Source of the DNA: DRWZ01 sp964601505
GTDB lineage: Bacteria > Calescibacteriota > Calescibacteriia > Calescibacteriales > Calescibacteriaceae
NCBI GenBank assembly: GCA_964601505.1
Contig: CAZRNR010000036.1
Location: forward strand, 1-21,888
DNA length: 21,888 bases
Reading direction: 5' to 3'
The notes under the pieces were generated by a model, which saw only the letters and a list, made by a program, of their open reading frames with translations, was not told the origin of the DNA and did no database searches. This document shows, piece by piece, positions 1-6,665 of the stretch (position 1 is its first letter; each line of letters begins with the position of its first letter). The position numbers and the translations under genes are program-made.

Positions 1-319
1 GCGGAGAGATAAGGAGGTTTATATCGACATTGAGGAGTTGAGCATATTTATCAAATGTCTCGTCATCAACTTTTCCTTCCCTTATCATCCTAATAACATC
101 TAGCGGAGCAAGCCCTTTTTCCTCAAGGTAATTAGCAACTTTCACATACTCAGCCGTTTTTTTATAGGTACGTAATTCCTCAAGTAGCTTTTGACGTTCC
201 TTTTTAACACTCTCTAGTTCGTGTGCCATTTTGATCAACATATTCTTGGCTAGTATCAGGTCTTTTGCGATCGCATCAATTTGCGATAAACCACGCCCCT
301 TGGAAGCCCCCTTTTTCAT
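1..319 (-). CDS. Partial helical protein, cut by left edge
   Basis: An open frame reads leftwards from an ATG at 319 and leaves the window without a stop, giving 106 codons. The visible part is highly charged and helical: a basic N-terminus (MKKGASKGRG), then a likely coiled coil around residues 25-60 with heptad-like Leu/Ile and Lys/Glu, then a segment containing YLEEKGLAPLDVIRMI and a KVDDETFDKYAQLL stretch. No family is recognised. It starts two bases after the stop of the 321-512 gene, so the two are almost certainly co-transcribed as the distal part of the head module. No Shine-Dalgarno is evident, so coupling to the upstream stop is likely. By position it could be a head-assembly or scaffold-associated protein, but that is inference only. 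Confidence 0.7.
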   Translation of the reverse strand, partial: MKKGASKGRGLSQIDAIAKDLILAKNMLIKMAHELESVKKERQKLLEELRTYKKTAEYVKVANYLEEKGLAPLDVIRMIREGKVDDETFDKYAQLLNVDINLLISP

Positions 320-320
320 A

Positions 321-512
321 TTATAAGATGTCTTCTGGTTTGGACTTAGTTTTTTCTATTCTATCGGATATTTCCCGTATCAATTTAGCCCAATAGGCCA
401 GGCGTTCGGCGACACGCCTGGCCTCTTCAACAACGTCTTTTAGATCTGTTTTCTTTTTATCGAGCGCGTCATCAATTTCTTCAGAAGCAAGAATTTTATC
501 GATTAAACTCAT
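321..512 (-). CDS. Small charged helical protein, unknown
   Basis: A 63-residue protein starting at ATG 512. It is almost entirely predicted helix, with alternating Lys/Arg and Asp/Glu (DALDKKKTDLKDVVEEARRV) and hydrophobic positions spaced as in a coiled coil. It has no cysteine, no membrane segment and no recognisable domain. It lies 17 bases downstream of the acidic protein and immediately upstream of the edge-truncated coiled-coil gene, all on the minus strand, so it belongs to the same transcription unit. It may be a small structural or assembly factor. Its coding status rests on its tight fit between neighbours and sensible amino-acid composition rather than on homology. Confidence 0.65.
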   Translation of the reverse strand: MSLIDKILASEEIDDALDKKKTDLKDVVEEARRVAERLAYWAKLIREISDRIEKTKSKPEDIL

Positions 513-529
513 TGCATTACATCAATGTG

Positions 530-1354
530 TTATAACTCGTCTTCGTCGTCTTCATCAATTTCATCGTCCCAGTCCTCATCATAATCTTCGTCGTAGTCGT
601 ACTCTTCATCCCAATCTTCGTCCCAATCCTCATCCCAATCCTCGTCCAAGTCTTCCTCGTCGTAGTCCTCGTCGTAGTCCTCGTCATAATCCTCATCGTA
701 GTCATACCAATCTTCGTCTTCGTCATAGATATCTTCGTCTTCATCAAAAAGGTCCTCTTCTTCGTCCCAGTCTTCCTCTTCGTCTAAATCCTCATCCCAA
801 TCTTCATCTTCGAAGTCAAATTCATCAATATCCTCATCATCAAGTAAATAAGATTCGGTTTCGGCTATCATTTCTGTGAATTCATCGGGATCGAGGGCAA
901 ATTTAACCAAATCCTCATCGTCGATAATGCCCTTCATATACAACGCTACAAGTGATGTTCCCAATGGTCTTTGTTCAACGACATCATCAGCAATCTTCAA
1001 CAAGGCTTCTTCTTTTTCTGTTAATTCGCGCTCCTCTGCTTCGTCTTCAAGCAATGCTTTAATTCCATACCAGGCTAAATCCCCTGTGACAGTAAAATTC
1101 TTAACCGTCTCTTCGTTATTTGGATCGTCAAGATCAAAATCATATTCTTCGGCAAGCTTTAAGAGACCTATTTTGGATAATGCGTTGGAGATCTCAGCTA
1201 TATCAGCAGTTACATCATCAGAAGCTGACTTTATGATGCCATCGTTCAGGGCAGAAAAGACTTCGTCAACCCATTCAAACGCCAATGCTCCATCTTTTGA
1301 CGGAGCCTCGGCTTCTTTTACAAGCTCCTGAACAAGTTCCTTTATTGTTGCCAT
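530..1354 (-). CDS. Very acidic protein, possible scaffold or core protein
   Basis: A 274-residue protein from ATG 1354, with a weak AGG about five bases upstream. Residues 1-170 look like an ordinary acidic helical domain. Residues 171-274 are a low-complexity tail almost wholly of Asp and Glu, punctuated every three or four residues by Trp, Tyr or Phe (DEDWDEDW and DEDYDEDY types), with no Lys, Arg or His. It follows the putative prohead protease by 24 bp on the same strand. In many tailed phages an acidic scaffolding or core protein is encoded beside the maturation protease and precedes the major capsid gene, so a scaffold role is reasonable; the capsid gene would then lie left of this window. 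A nucleic-acid mimic or a capsid decoration tail are alternatives. The tail DNA is rich in GAN-type codons but is not a perfect tandem repeat. Confidence 0.85.
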   Translation of the reverse strand: MATIKELVQELVKEAEAPSKDGALAFEWVDEVFSALNDGIIKSASDDVTADIAEISNALSKIGLLKLAEEYDFDLDDPNNEETVKNFTVTGDLAWYGIKALLEDEAEERELTEKEEALLKIADDVVEQRPLGTSLVALYMKGIIDDEDLVKFALDPDEFTEMIAETESYLLDDEDIDEFDFEDEDWDEDLDEEEDWDEEEDLFDEDEDIYDEDEDWYDYDEDYDEDYDEDYDEEDLDEDWDEDWDEDWDEEYDYDEDYDEDWDDEIDEDDEDEL

Positions 1355-1378
1355 ATGACCTACTCTGTATTTGTTTGT

Positions 1379-2605
1379 TTAAATGTTGAGTATTAGCTCA
1401 AGTATCGGTTTGTAAGAACTACGGTTATCATTATAATCCACGAGTTCAACATAAGCAAACGGCGAATAAAAGGCGTATTTCACCGTTTCTGCCGTTTCCG
1501 GCTGCAGCTGTTCGCCGACCAGGGCCTTTGACGGCGTCAAGGCCAAGTACGCCGCCCATGCCGCCGATACCGACTTGAGCATCTTGTTGGCCGGTTTTGG
1601 CGGGCGCAAACCTTGATAGTATTTAAGCTCGGTAGCGATTTTTATCAATCTTTCATCGGGTTCAAAGAATTGGAGCTTAGGGTTATAAATGCCATTTGAA
1701 GTATCTCCATATAGCTTTTGTATCTCCTTATAGGACAATAGAATACCTGCTATTTTACTTGCCTTGATAAAATCATCTAAGCCTATTTTTCTAACATAAT
1801 ATTCAGCTGTTTTAAGAAGTTCGTCGTTATGGTAGTAAAGGCTGCCCAAAGTAGCCAAAGATTCAAATTTTAGCCTTGTCTCGGAGCTGGTGATATGTTG
1901 CCGAGTACGCTTACTATTACCGTCTGAAGCTGTTTTAAACAGCAACGATTTGAATCCTAATGCTACCGGATCGGCTGGGTTTTGAACAATCGATAAATCA
2001 AAAAATACAGGTCCATATGTAATAGCATAAACTTGTTTGCCATCGTAAAATTCGTTCATGTGATATTTAAGATGATCGCAATACTCGGTTCTGGATCTAT
2101 TTGTTTTTCCGCACACCGAACATTCGTCATATTCAGCTTTGCAACCCATACTTAACTTGATCATTCCATTGCCTTCCACGAAGGACTTAACGGCTTCCTG
2201 AGCCCAAGATGGTGCACGTGTCTCAAGTAGTACTGGATTAATTTCGAATAATACGTCTACTCTATCTGTTTCAGGATTGAAATCAGAAGCTATAACCTTA
2301 CCTATAGCATAATCCGGGGAAGAATTATTATGGCCAATGTAGACATTTGCATATTTCTCAAACGTCTTAGCGTATTCGATAAGCTGTTCACGAGGGAAAT
2401 AGTCGCCCCAACTGTTAGGTCCCCAAGTTTCGCCAGCGCCGACAGGGGCGGCAACGACGTAGATATTTTTCGAAGGTTTAAGGCTTTTCAAGGCTTCTGA
2501 AACTCTATCGACTGGATGGTAAGCTACTTTATTGATACCGCCCTTATCAAGTAGTATAACCGGGGTTTTATCATCGGCAGGTACGATCTTTACAAAGCCC
2601 CTCAT
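1379..2605 (-). CDS. Putative prohead (capsid maturation) serine protease
   Basis: A 408-residue protein from ATG 2605. The N-terminal half resembles phage prohead proteases with the herpesvirus-assemblin fold: a His in GHNNSSPDYAIGKV (H92) before a conserved IG, and a Ser in KLSMGC (S152), the expected catalytic His and Ser. Directly after the Ser comes a Cys-rich insertion, C162-x2-C165 followed by EYCDHL (C176, H178), then FFDLSIVQNPADPVAL. This arrangement occurs in proteases or minor head proteins of large tailed phages. The protein would cleave scaffold and capsid precursors inside the prohead. The region after about residue 230 has no clear assignment, and residues 335-385 lie on a GC-rich island. 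It sits between an unknown gene (3 bp gap) and the acidic scaffold-like gene. Family placement is from motif reading only. Confidence 0.6.
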   Translation of the reverse strand: MRGFVKIVPADDKTPVILLDKGGINKVAYHPVDRVSEALKSLKPSKNIYVVAAPVGAGETWGPNSWGDYFPREQLIEYAKTFEKYANVYIGHNNSSPDYAIGKVIASDFNPETDRVDVLFEINPVLLETRAPSWAQEAVKSFVEGNGMIKLSMGCKAEYDECSVCGKTNRSRTEYCDHLKYHMNEFYDGKQVYAITYGPVFFDLSIVQNPADPVALGFKSLLFKTASDGNSKRTRQHITSSETRLKFESLATLGSLYYHNDELLKTAEYYVRKIGLDDFIKASKIAGILLSYKEIQKLYGDTSNGIYNPKLQFFEPDERLIKIATELKYYQGLRPPKPANKMLKSVSAAWAAYLALTPSKALVGEQLQPETAETVKYAFYSPFAYVELVDYNDNRSSYKPILELILNI

Positions 2606-2608
2606 GGA

Positions 2609-3316
2609 CTATTTTCTACGTTTGCGTTTTAATTTTTGTGGCGAGACCGATTCTAAGTACTGTTGTAAAGATTTAATCGCGGCACTTACATTTTCTGGGC
2701 CTATACCGCTAAGCTCGCTTCTTAATTTCATATAAGTTTCGATCGGTATCCCCGTTTTTCCATAAGCCAAACTTTTGACAGCAGTTGCAAGCGTTGTGAG
2801 GTTTTGAATTAGTGATGGCGCAGACGAAAGTATCGAGGCAATTGCTTTTAAAACATCCTCCTTTGGAAGGTTTTTTATTTCCGGATCAACACCTACGAGC
2901 ATAGTATAAACATCGCTTGGGGTATAGCTTGTAGTTAGTAAATATTCGTCTATATGTGGTTTTAGACTATAGTATGCACTAAGCAAATTAAGATAACCGG
3001 CAAGGCCCGATACAAATGGGACAAATACTTTGCTTAGTGGTTTAACTGTCTTAACAAGCCCCGTAGGAAGTAGGTCTACAGCGGCAAGTTTTACATTGCT
3101 AATCTTGGTATTTAAGATAGTTTTAACCAAAGCCCTTAGTACAGGGTTCGTTATTGCATCTGGATTTTCCAAATAACGTTGGGCAAACTCAAAATACTCC
3201 GTAAGATACTTGTTTATTTGTGGGTCTTTTTCTGCGAGCTTAAACAGTATCATGTATGTTTTTATGGTGGGCTTACGAATGCTTTCCAGTATTTCTGGCA
3301 AATTACTACCTTTCAT
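2609..3316 (-). CDS. Unknown helical protein of the head module
   Basis: A 235-residue protein from ATG 3316, ending with a strongly basic tail (KLKRKRRK). It is helical throughout. Residues 80-115 contain a long apolar stretch (KVFVPFVSGLAGYLNLLSAYY) that could be one membrane-contacting helix or a buried amphipathic helix. A second apolar segment lies near 160-185 (ASILSSAPSLIQNLTTLATAV). No catalytic motif or family is recognised. No Shine-Dalgarno is visible. It ends 3 bp before the protease start, implying translational coupling. Its place in the head operon suggests a virion or assembly protein, perhaps membrane-associated or internal to the capsid, but nothing in the sequence decides this. 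Confidence 0.75.
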   Translation of the reverse strand: MKGSNLPEILESIRKPTIKTYMILFKLAEKDPQINKYLTEYFEFAQRYLENPDAITNPVLRALVKTILNTKISNVKLAAVDLLPTGLVKTVKPLSKVFVPFVSGLAGYLNLLSAYYSLKPHIDEYLLTTSYTPSDVYTMLVGVDPEIKNLPKEDVLKAIASILSSAPSLIQNLTTLATAVKSLAYGKTGIPIETYMKLRSELSGIGPENVSAAIKSLQQYLESVSPQKLKRKRRK

Positions 3317-3334
3317 ATTTCAAACTTTTTGTTG

Positions 3335-3856
3335 TTAATACTGATACTGCAGGTTGGCAATTTCATTAGCTTTTTTCGATTCGCCTATTGATTTGATTAG
3401 AAAGTAAGTTGGCAGGGCAATTGAAGCACCCATAAGACCGTATGTTGCTAAAGAAGGCAGTTTGAGCTTTTTAAAGACACCAAATCCAAATGTCTTACTC
3501 TTAGATTTTCCTTTCTTCTTTTGAGCAGCAATTTTACTAAGCTTGTTCTTTAACAAGGAGTCAAGGGAACTTTCTTTACCAAAAGCTTTGCTCAAAGCCA
3601 TTTCACCTAGAAATAGTCCTGGCGCCAGGGCGAAACCCTCGAGTAAGCCGGTTTTGAGTGTCTTTGCATAGTCGGGCCCGAAATGTTTTTGGAAGAATCC
3701 GCTAATAAGACCGGGCTCGGGTGGTTTAGACTTAGATTTTAGTTTAGGTTCTGACTTAGGCTTGGGTATAGACTTATTTATAAGTTTCTGTGCTTCCTGC
3801 TTAATTAAGCTTTTAAGCTCCCTTTTTGTCATTTGTAGTAATTTTGGTTTCGGCAT
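3335..3856 (-). CDS. Unknown basic protein with apolar helices
   Basis: A 173-residue protein from ATG 3856, first gene of the leftward unit. Residues 1-45 are very Lys/Pro/Ser-rich (repeating KPKSEPKLKSKSKPPEP). Residues 70-92 (LLEGFALAPGLFLGEMAL) and 138-156 (YGLMGASIALPTYFLI) are apolar enough to be membrane segments. Between them is another Lys-rich stretch (KKKGKSKSKTFGFG). The mix of a disordered basic arm with apolar helices is seen in some virion proteins that contact DNA or membrane, but no family can be named. There is no Shine-Dalgarno before the ATG. A TTGCTT-17-CATATT promoter-like sequence lies about 60 bp upstream. Confidence 0.75.
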   Translation of the reverse strand: MPKPKLLQMTKRELKSLIKQEAQKLINKSIPKPKSEPKLKSKSKPPEPGLISGFFQKHFGPDYAKTLKTGLLEGFALAPGLFLGEMALSKAFGKESSLDSLLKNKLSKIAAQKKKGKSKSKTFGFGVFKKLKLPSLATYGLMGASIALPTYFLIKSIGESKKANEIANLQYQY

Positions 3857-3862
3857 TTAAAC

Positions 3863-3871
3863 TGGTAGAAT
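3863..3871 (+). promoter_or_regulatory. Extended -10 like box TGGTAGAAT, no obvious target
   Basis: A copy of the TGGTAnAAT box found before several plus-strand genes, here just upstream of the ATG of the leftward gene and pointing rightwards. The nearest plus-strand gene starts 187 bp downstream and has its own copy at 4007, so this one may be chance or a secondary start site. Confidence 0.25.
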
Positions 3872-3917
3872 CTATGTTTGTATCTATTACAGTTATGCTC
3901 TGGTTCACGCTAAGTCA

Positions 3918-3946
3918 AATATGAGATTTAAATCGTTTCTAAGCAA
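3918..3946 (-). promoter_or_regulatory. Candidate leftward promoter for head module
   Basis: Read on the minus strand: TTGCTT, exactly 17 bases, then CATATT. The predicted start would lie near 3911, about 55 bases before the ATG at 3856. The -35 and spacing match two better copies before other minus-strand units (15687-15715 and 12193-12221). The -10 is weak. Confidence 0.4.
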
Positions 3947-4006
3947 TTTGACCCTTTTTGCCAGAACAGGCTAGAAACCGGCGACATAGTAAAAATAGCC
4001 TTATTT

Positions 4007-4015
4007 TGGTAGAAT
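4007..4015 (+). promoter_or_regulatory. Extended -10 promoter TGGTAGAAT
   Basis: TGGTAGAAT followed by AATG-rich DNA, about 43 bases before the ATG at 4058. No TTGACA-like hexamer is seen 17 bp upstream. The same box, with A, T or G at the variable base, precedes three other plus-strand units, which supports it as a real phage promoter element. Confidence 0.6.
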
Positions 4016-4057
4016 AATGCTGAGGTAAAAAAAATAAAAATAAAAAGGAGCTTAGAG

Positions 4058-4279
4058 ATGAAGAAAACAAAAATTATTAGTTCAATAATTGCTGTTAGTA
4101 TAATTTTAGTATATGCAGCAATAATCGTCTACTACATCCTGCAAATGGTCAAAGCCTTAAAGTATTTAAACAAAAATTTCAAAATCAACAAAAGAAAAAA
4201 ATTCAAAGCCAGCAAAAGAAACGAAAAGCCTAAAACAAAAATAACATTTAACAAGCGGGCAATATCTCTTGAAGATTAA
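4058..4279 (+). CDS. Small single-pass membrane protein
   Basis: A 73-residue protein with one of the best ribosome-binding sites in the window: AAGGAG at 4045-4050, seven bases before the ATG. Residues 6-29 form a single strongly hydrophobic helix (IISSIIAVSIILVYAAIIVYYIL) followed by a highly basic cytoplasmic-type tail full of Lys/Arg/Asn (residues 38-68). The topology is therefore probably N-out, C-in. It is flanked by its own extended -10 box and by a GC-rich hairpin with T tract, so it is a monocistronic unit. Short membrane proteins of this kind in phages include superinfection-exclusion, antiholin and host-takeover factors. No specific role can be read from the sequence. Confidence 0.75.
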   Translation: MKKTKIISSIIAVSIILVYAAIIVYYILQMVKALKYLNKNFKINKRKKFKASKRNEKPKTKITFNKRAISLED

Positions 4280-4285
4280 AAAAAA

Positions 4286-4330
4286 GGGGGGCAAACAAGC
4301 CCCCCATTGCTGGTTATTTTTTTTTTTTTT
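4286..4330. terminator. Bidirectional intrinsic terminator
   Basis: A 7-bp stem GGGGGGC / GCCCCCC with a six-base loop at 4286-4305. On the minus strand it is followed at once by eight or nine T residues. On the plus strand a 14-T run follows after about a ten-base gap. It separates the small membrane protein from the radical SAM operon. Confidence 0.75.
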
Positions 4331-4341
4331 ATTGGAACTTC

Positions 4342-4350
4342 TGGTAAAAT
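4342..4350 (+). promoter_or_regulatory. Extended -10 promoter TGGTAAAAT
   Basis: TGGTAAAAT lies just after the terminator and about 50 bases before the ATG at 4399. It is the only promoter-like site ahead of the radical SAM / RNase HII / RNase E/G gene string. A start near 4357 would leave a 40-base leader containing an AGAGG ribosome-binding site. Confidence 0.6.
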
Positions 4351-4398
4351 AAAGTTCAAGTGTTTGTCAATTTTTTAAAACAAAGAGGCATTTTTAAA

Positions 4399-6282
4399 AT
4401 GGTTTTAAATATTGAACTAACAACTAGTTGTAACCACAGTTGTGAATTCTGTTATTTTTTTGCGCAGCGGACAGCTAGAGATAAAATTGACCTGTCGGCA
4501 AGCATTATCATTGAAACAATCAAAAAATTAAAACCCCAATTCATCACACTTGGCGGCGGCAATCCACTGCTTTACCCTGAGCTAGACGGTTTAATAAGCT
4601 CCATTAAACAGGATCTAATTGATATACCTATAGGCATCACAATTAATCACAGAGATGCAAGACGTTTTCTTTATCTGATTAAAAAGGGTAAACTCCAAGG
4701 CCTTGATGGCGTCGCCATTTCAATTCCTGCAGATGAAGTAAGCTATATTAGCGATGAAATAATAGACACGATTAATAACATTGCCGAAGTGATGACAACC
4801 AGAATTAACTTCGTTATGAACAAAACGACGTTTGATGACAATGAAATACATAAGCTTAAAAGGCTCAAGGACGTCGATTTTGTCTTTCTTCCGCTGCATC
4901 ACAACAAAAGACAAATAGCCGTCCGCGACCTCATCCCAATCGCCGAACTCGGCCGCAAACTCGGCCTTGCCGTCATCGGCCTGCCAGCCTGTTATTTCGG
5001 CTGCGGCGCCGGCCAGCGGCACATGACGCTCGGCGTTGACGGCCAGCTCAAGCCGTGCAGTTACGCCGTTGACGCCGAACTGCCGGAATGCGCCGAAACG
5101 GCGGTCGATCTTGGCATCGAACGGCTTGAAACGAATGTAAAGACGCAGCATTCCAACGATACGGATTTCGTTGTCTTTAGTGAATTCTACAATGCAGTTA
5201 TGAAGGGATATACCTACGAAGAGGGATTGATGATGGGTACTCAGGAAAGCAAGGACATTATTGTGTATGAAAAGATAGATGATGTTTCTATAACGCTTTC
5301 TCCCCAGATTAATACAGAGTCAATGATGAACCCGTACATTTACCTCGACAACCTGCTCTATTTCTTGAAGAACTCCAAGTACGCCGCGGCGTACTTTGAT
5401 GTAATCCAAAGGCATTACGACGATTTCGTTGCTTTATCCCGTTTTAATCTTAGGTCGTATGATGATAAGTTAATCTATTTATTTAGATCAAAAGATCTAA
5501 AGCCGGAAGAGATACGGCAGTTAGCAAGATCGGGGCTAACAATTGACTTTAAACTAGATGATGAATATATAATAACTATCGACCCGGAACTTGGAAGCCA
5601 CCATTCACCAATTGTTTTCAGTCCTGGTGTTTTCAACCGTTTTACACCTGTAGGGGTGGGAACATTTATACTTGATTCGGATTACGAGGGTTCAAGCCAG
5701 TTATACGAAGTAAGATTGTCACTACTTTCGGATCATGACATAGAGTGGAGTGAAATCGAGAAATTTTTATGCTCAGGTCAGGATTGTTTGTTCATCGAAA
5801 AAATTGGGACAGGCTCGGTGGTCATCTATCCATTCCATACTGATTTGATGTCGCATGCTTTAAAGGAAGACAAATATCTAAGCGCAAGCGTGCTGTCATT
5901 TGACGACCAAACCTTTGCTGTATCGCTTCAATTGGATTATAAAATCAAAAATATACAAAGCACGTCAGTATACGAACATTTATCTAAACTATTGCCGCCC
6001 AAAGAGGCTTTGGATTTGGCACTTATCACCGAGCTTATGAGAGGACGTTTTGTTTTCAAAATTGAAGAGAACCTGGAAAAGTTCATGGACGAGAAATTGA
6101 ACACGTCAGATTATGACAGCCCGTACATAGTCTTGACGGCTTATACGGTTTTGTATGTTACAGATGCCGCTTTATTGAGGCTAACAAAGGACATCTATTT
6201 CGAGCAGCCTCTTGTCATCATGGTTGACGCTGTTAAAACCAAAAGCCCATATGGAATACTTATCGGTAGTTATCCACCATAA
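4399..6282 (+). CDS. Radical SAM / SPASM-like protein with novel C-terminal half
   Basis: A 627-residue protein. I start it at ATG 4399, which has AGAGG about ten bases upstream and lies downstream of the predicted transcription start; an in-frame GTG at 4360 is less likely. Residues 11-18 hold the radical SAM cluster motif C-x3-C-x2-C (CNHSCEFC). LGGGNPLL around residues 52-58 matches the SAM-binding Gly motif. Residues 198-220 (C198, C202, C220 in a CYFGCGAG...LKPC context) look like a SPASM or twitch auxiliary cluster region. Such enzymes modify peptides, proteins or small molecules by radical chemistry. About residues 300-627 match nothing I recognise and are not typical of the family. 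A GC-rich island covers the auxiliary-cluster region (about 4915-5135). The gene heads an operon with two RNA-processing nucleases. The radical SAM core is firm; the substrate is unknown. Confidence 0.85.
   Translation: MVLNIELTTSCNHSCEFCYFFAQRTARDKIDLSASIIIETIKKLKPQFITLGGGNPLLYPELDGLISSIKQDLIDIPIGITINHRDARRFLYLIKKGKLQGLDGVAISIPADEVSYISDEIIDTINNIAEVMTTRINFVMNKTTFDDNEIHKLKRLKDVDFVFLPLHHNKRQIAVRDLIPIAELGRKLGLAVIGLPACYFGCGAGQRHMTLGVDGQLKPCSYAVDAELPECAETAVDLGIERLETNVKTQHSNDTDFVVFSEFYNAVMKGYTYEEGLMMGTQESKDIIVYEKIDDVSITLSPQINTESMMNPYIYLDNLLYFLKNSKYAAAYFDVIQRHYDDFVALSRFNLRSYDDKLIYLFRSKDLKPEEIRQLARSGLTIDFKLDDEYIITIDPELGSHHSPIVFSPGVFNRFTPVGVGTFILDSDYEGSSQLYEVRLSLLSDHDIEWSEIEKFLCSGQDCLFIEKIGTGSVVIYPFHTDLMSHALKEDKYLSASVLSFDDQTFAVSLQLDYKIKNIQSTSVYEHLSKLLPPKEALDLALITELMRGRFVFKIEENLEKFMDEKLNTSDYDSPYIVLTAYTVLYVTDAALLRLTKDIYFEQPLVIMVDAVKTKSPYGILIGSYPP
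5377..5396. repeat. 20-bp perfect palindrome AAGTACGCCGCGGCGTACTT
   Basis: A perfect 20-bp palindrome inside the radical SAM coding region, where it encodes KYAAAY. Its inner 16 bp recur exactly at 11788-11803 inside another gene (also encoding YAAAY, on the other strand), and nearly so at 21212-21229 in non-coding DNA. It coincides with a local rise in GC. Confidence 0.7.
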
Positions 6283-6299
6283 CAAAATCGTAAAATAGA

Positions 6300-6665
6300 A
6301 TGATACTAAGTTTCAAATGCTTCAACAGAAACATAGCGCCAGGTATTAATCCGCTTGGTAGAGCAGCTTTGAAATACGACTATAACACCGAAGCAGATCT
6401 ATCCAAATCCATGCTAGTAAAAACAGTAAATATACCCTGGTTCTACAGCAACCTCGAGAAACGGGTAGATCAGTATGTCAAAAGCATCTACGTTTTTAAC
6501 ACAACTAATTTTTACAATAAAAGAGGATGGAGGGTATACACCAATCTATTTCTGCCGACGTTTATGCTATTCAAGATGGTAGTTACTATCGAGTTCTGGA
6601 AAAAAGAAAAATCTAACACTGTGAATGTGGAATATGACATCGAAATCAACATACCAAACATATAA
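6300..6665 (+). CDS. Unknown beta-rich small protein
   Basis: A 121-residue protein from ATG 6300, 17 bp after the radical SAM stop. No Shine-Dalgarno is evident. It is rich in aromatic residues and predicted beta strands (YVKSIYVFNTTNFYNKRGW, NLFLPTFMLFKMVVTIEFW, VNVEYDIEINIPNI) with many Asn. There are no cysteines suitable for a cluster apart from one near the N-terminus (FKCFNRN), no membrane segment and no motif. Its last 41 bases overlap the RNase HII gene in another frame, so expression is coupled. Its position directly after the radical SAM gene makes it a possible substrate or partner of that enzyme, which is inference from context only. Confidence 0.7.
   Translation: MILSFKCFNRNIAPGINPLGRAALKYDYNTEADLSKSMLVKTVNIPWFYSNLEKRVDQYVKSIYVFNTTNFYNKRGWRVYTNLFLPTFMLFKMVVTIEFWKKEKSNTVNVEYDIEINIPNI

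Noticed and set aside
517..747. Open frame giving a Met/Thr/Lys/Arg-rich 76-residue protein on the minus strand
   Set aside because: It is the frame-shifted reading of the GAN-rich acidic tail; composition is an artefact of the repeat-like codons.
876..1331. 151-codon plus-strand frame, Ser-rich
   Set aside because: Antisense shadow of the acidic protein gene, with Ser from reversed GAN codons; no start signal or motif.
3857..4057. tRNA or other RNA gene in the divergent spacer
   Set aside because: No cloverleaf or conserved T-arm sequence; only promoter-like sites and short weak hairpins were found. No tRNA was recognised elsewhere in the window either.
4720..5151. 143-codon minus-strand frame inside the radical SAM gene
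   Set aside because: Lies on the GC-rich island where stop codons are rare in all frames; the opposite strand has clear enzyme motifs.
6291..6299. TAAAAT as a promoter for the gene at 6300
   Set aside because: The expected start would fall inside or after the ATG and the TGG is missing; the gene is 17 bp behind the radical SAM stop and fits the operon.
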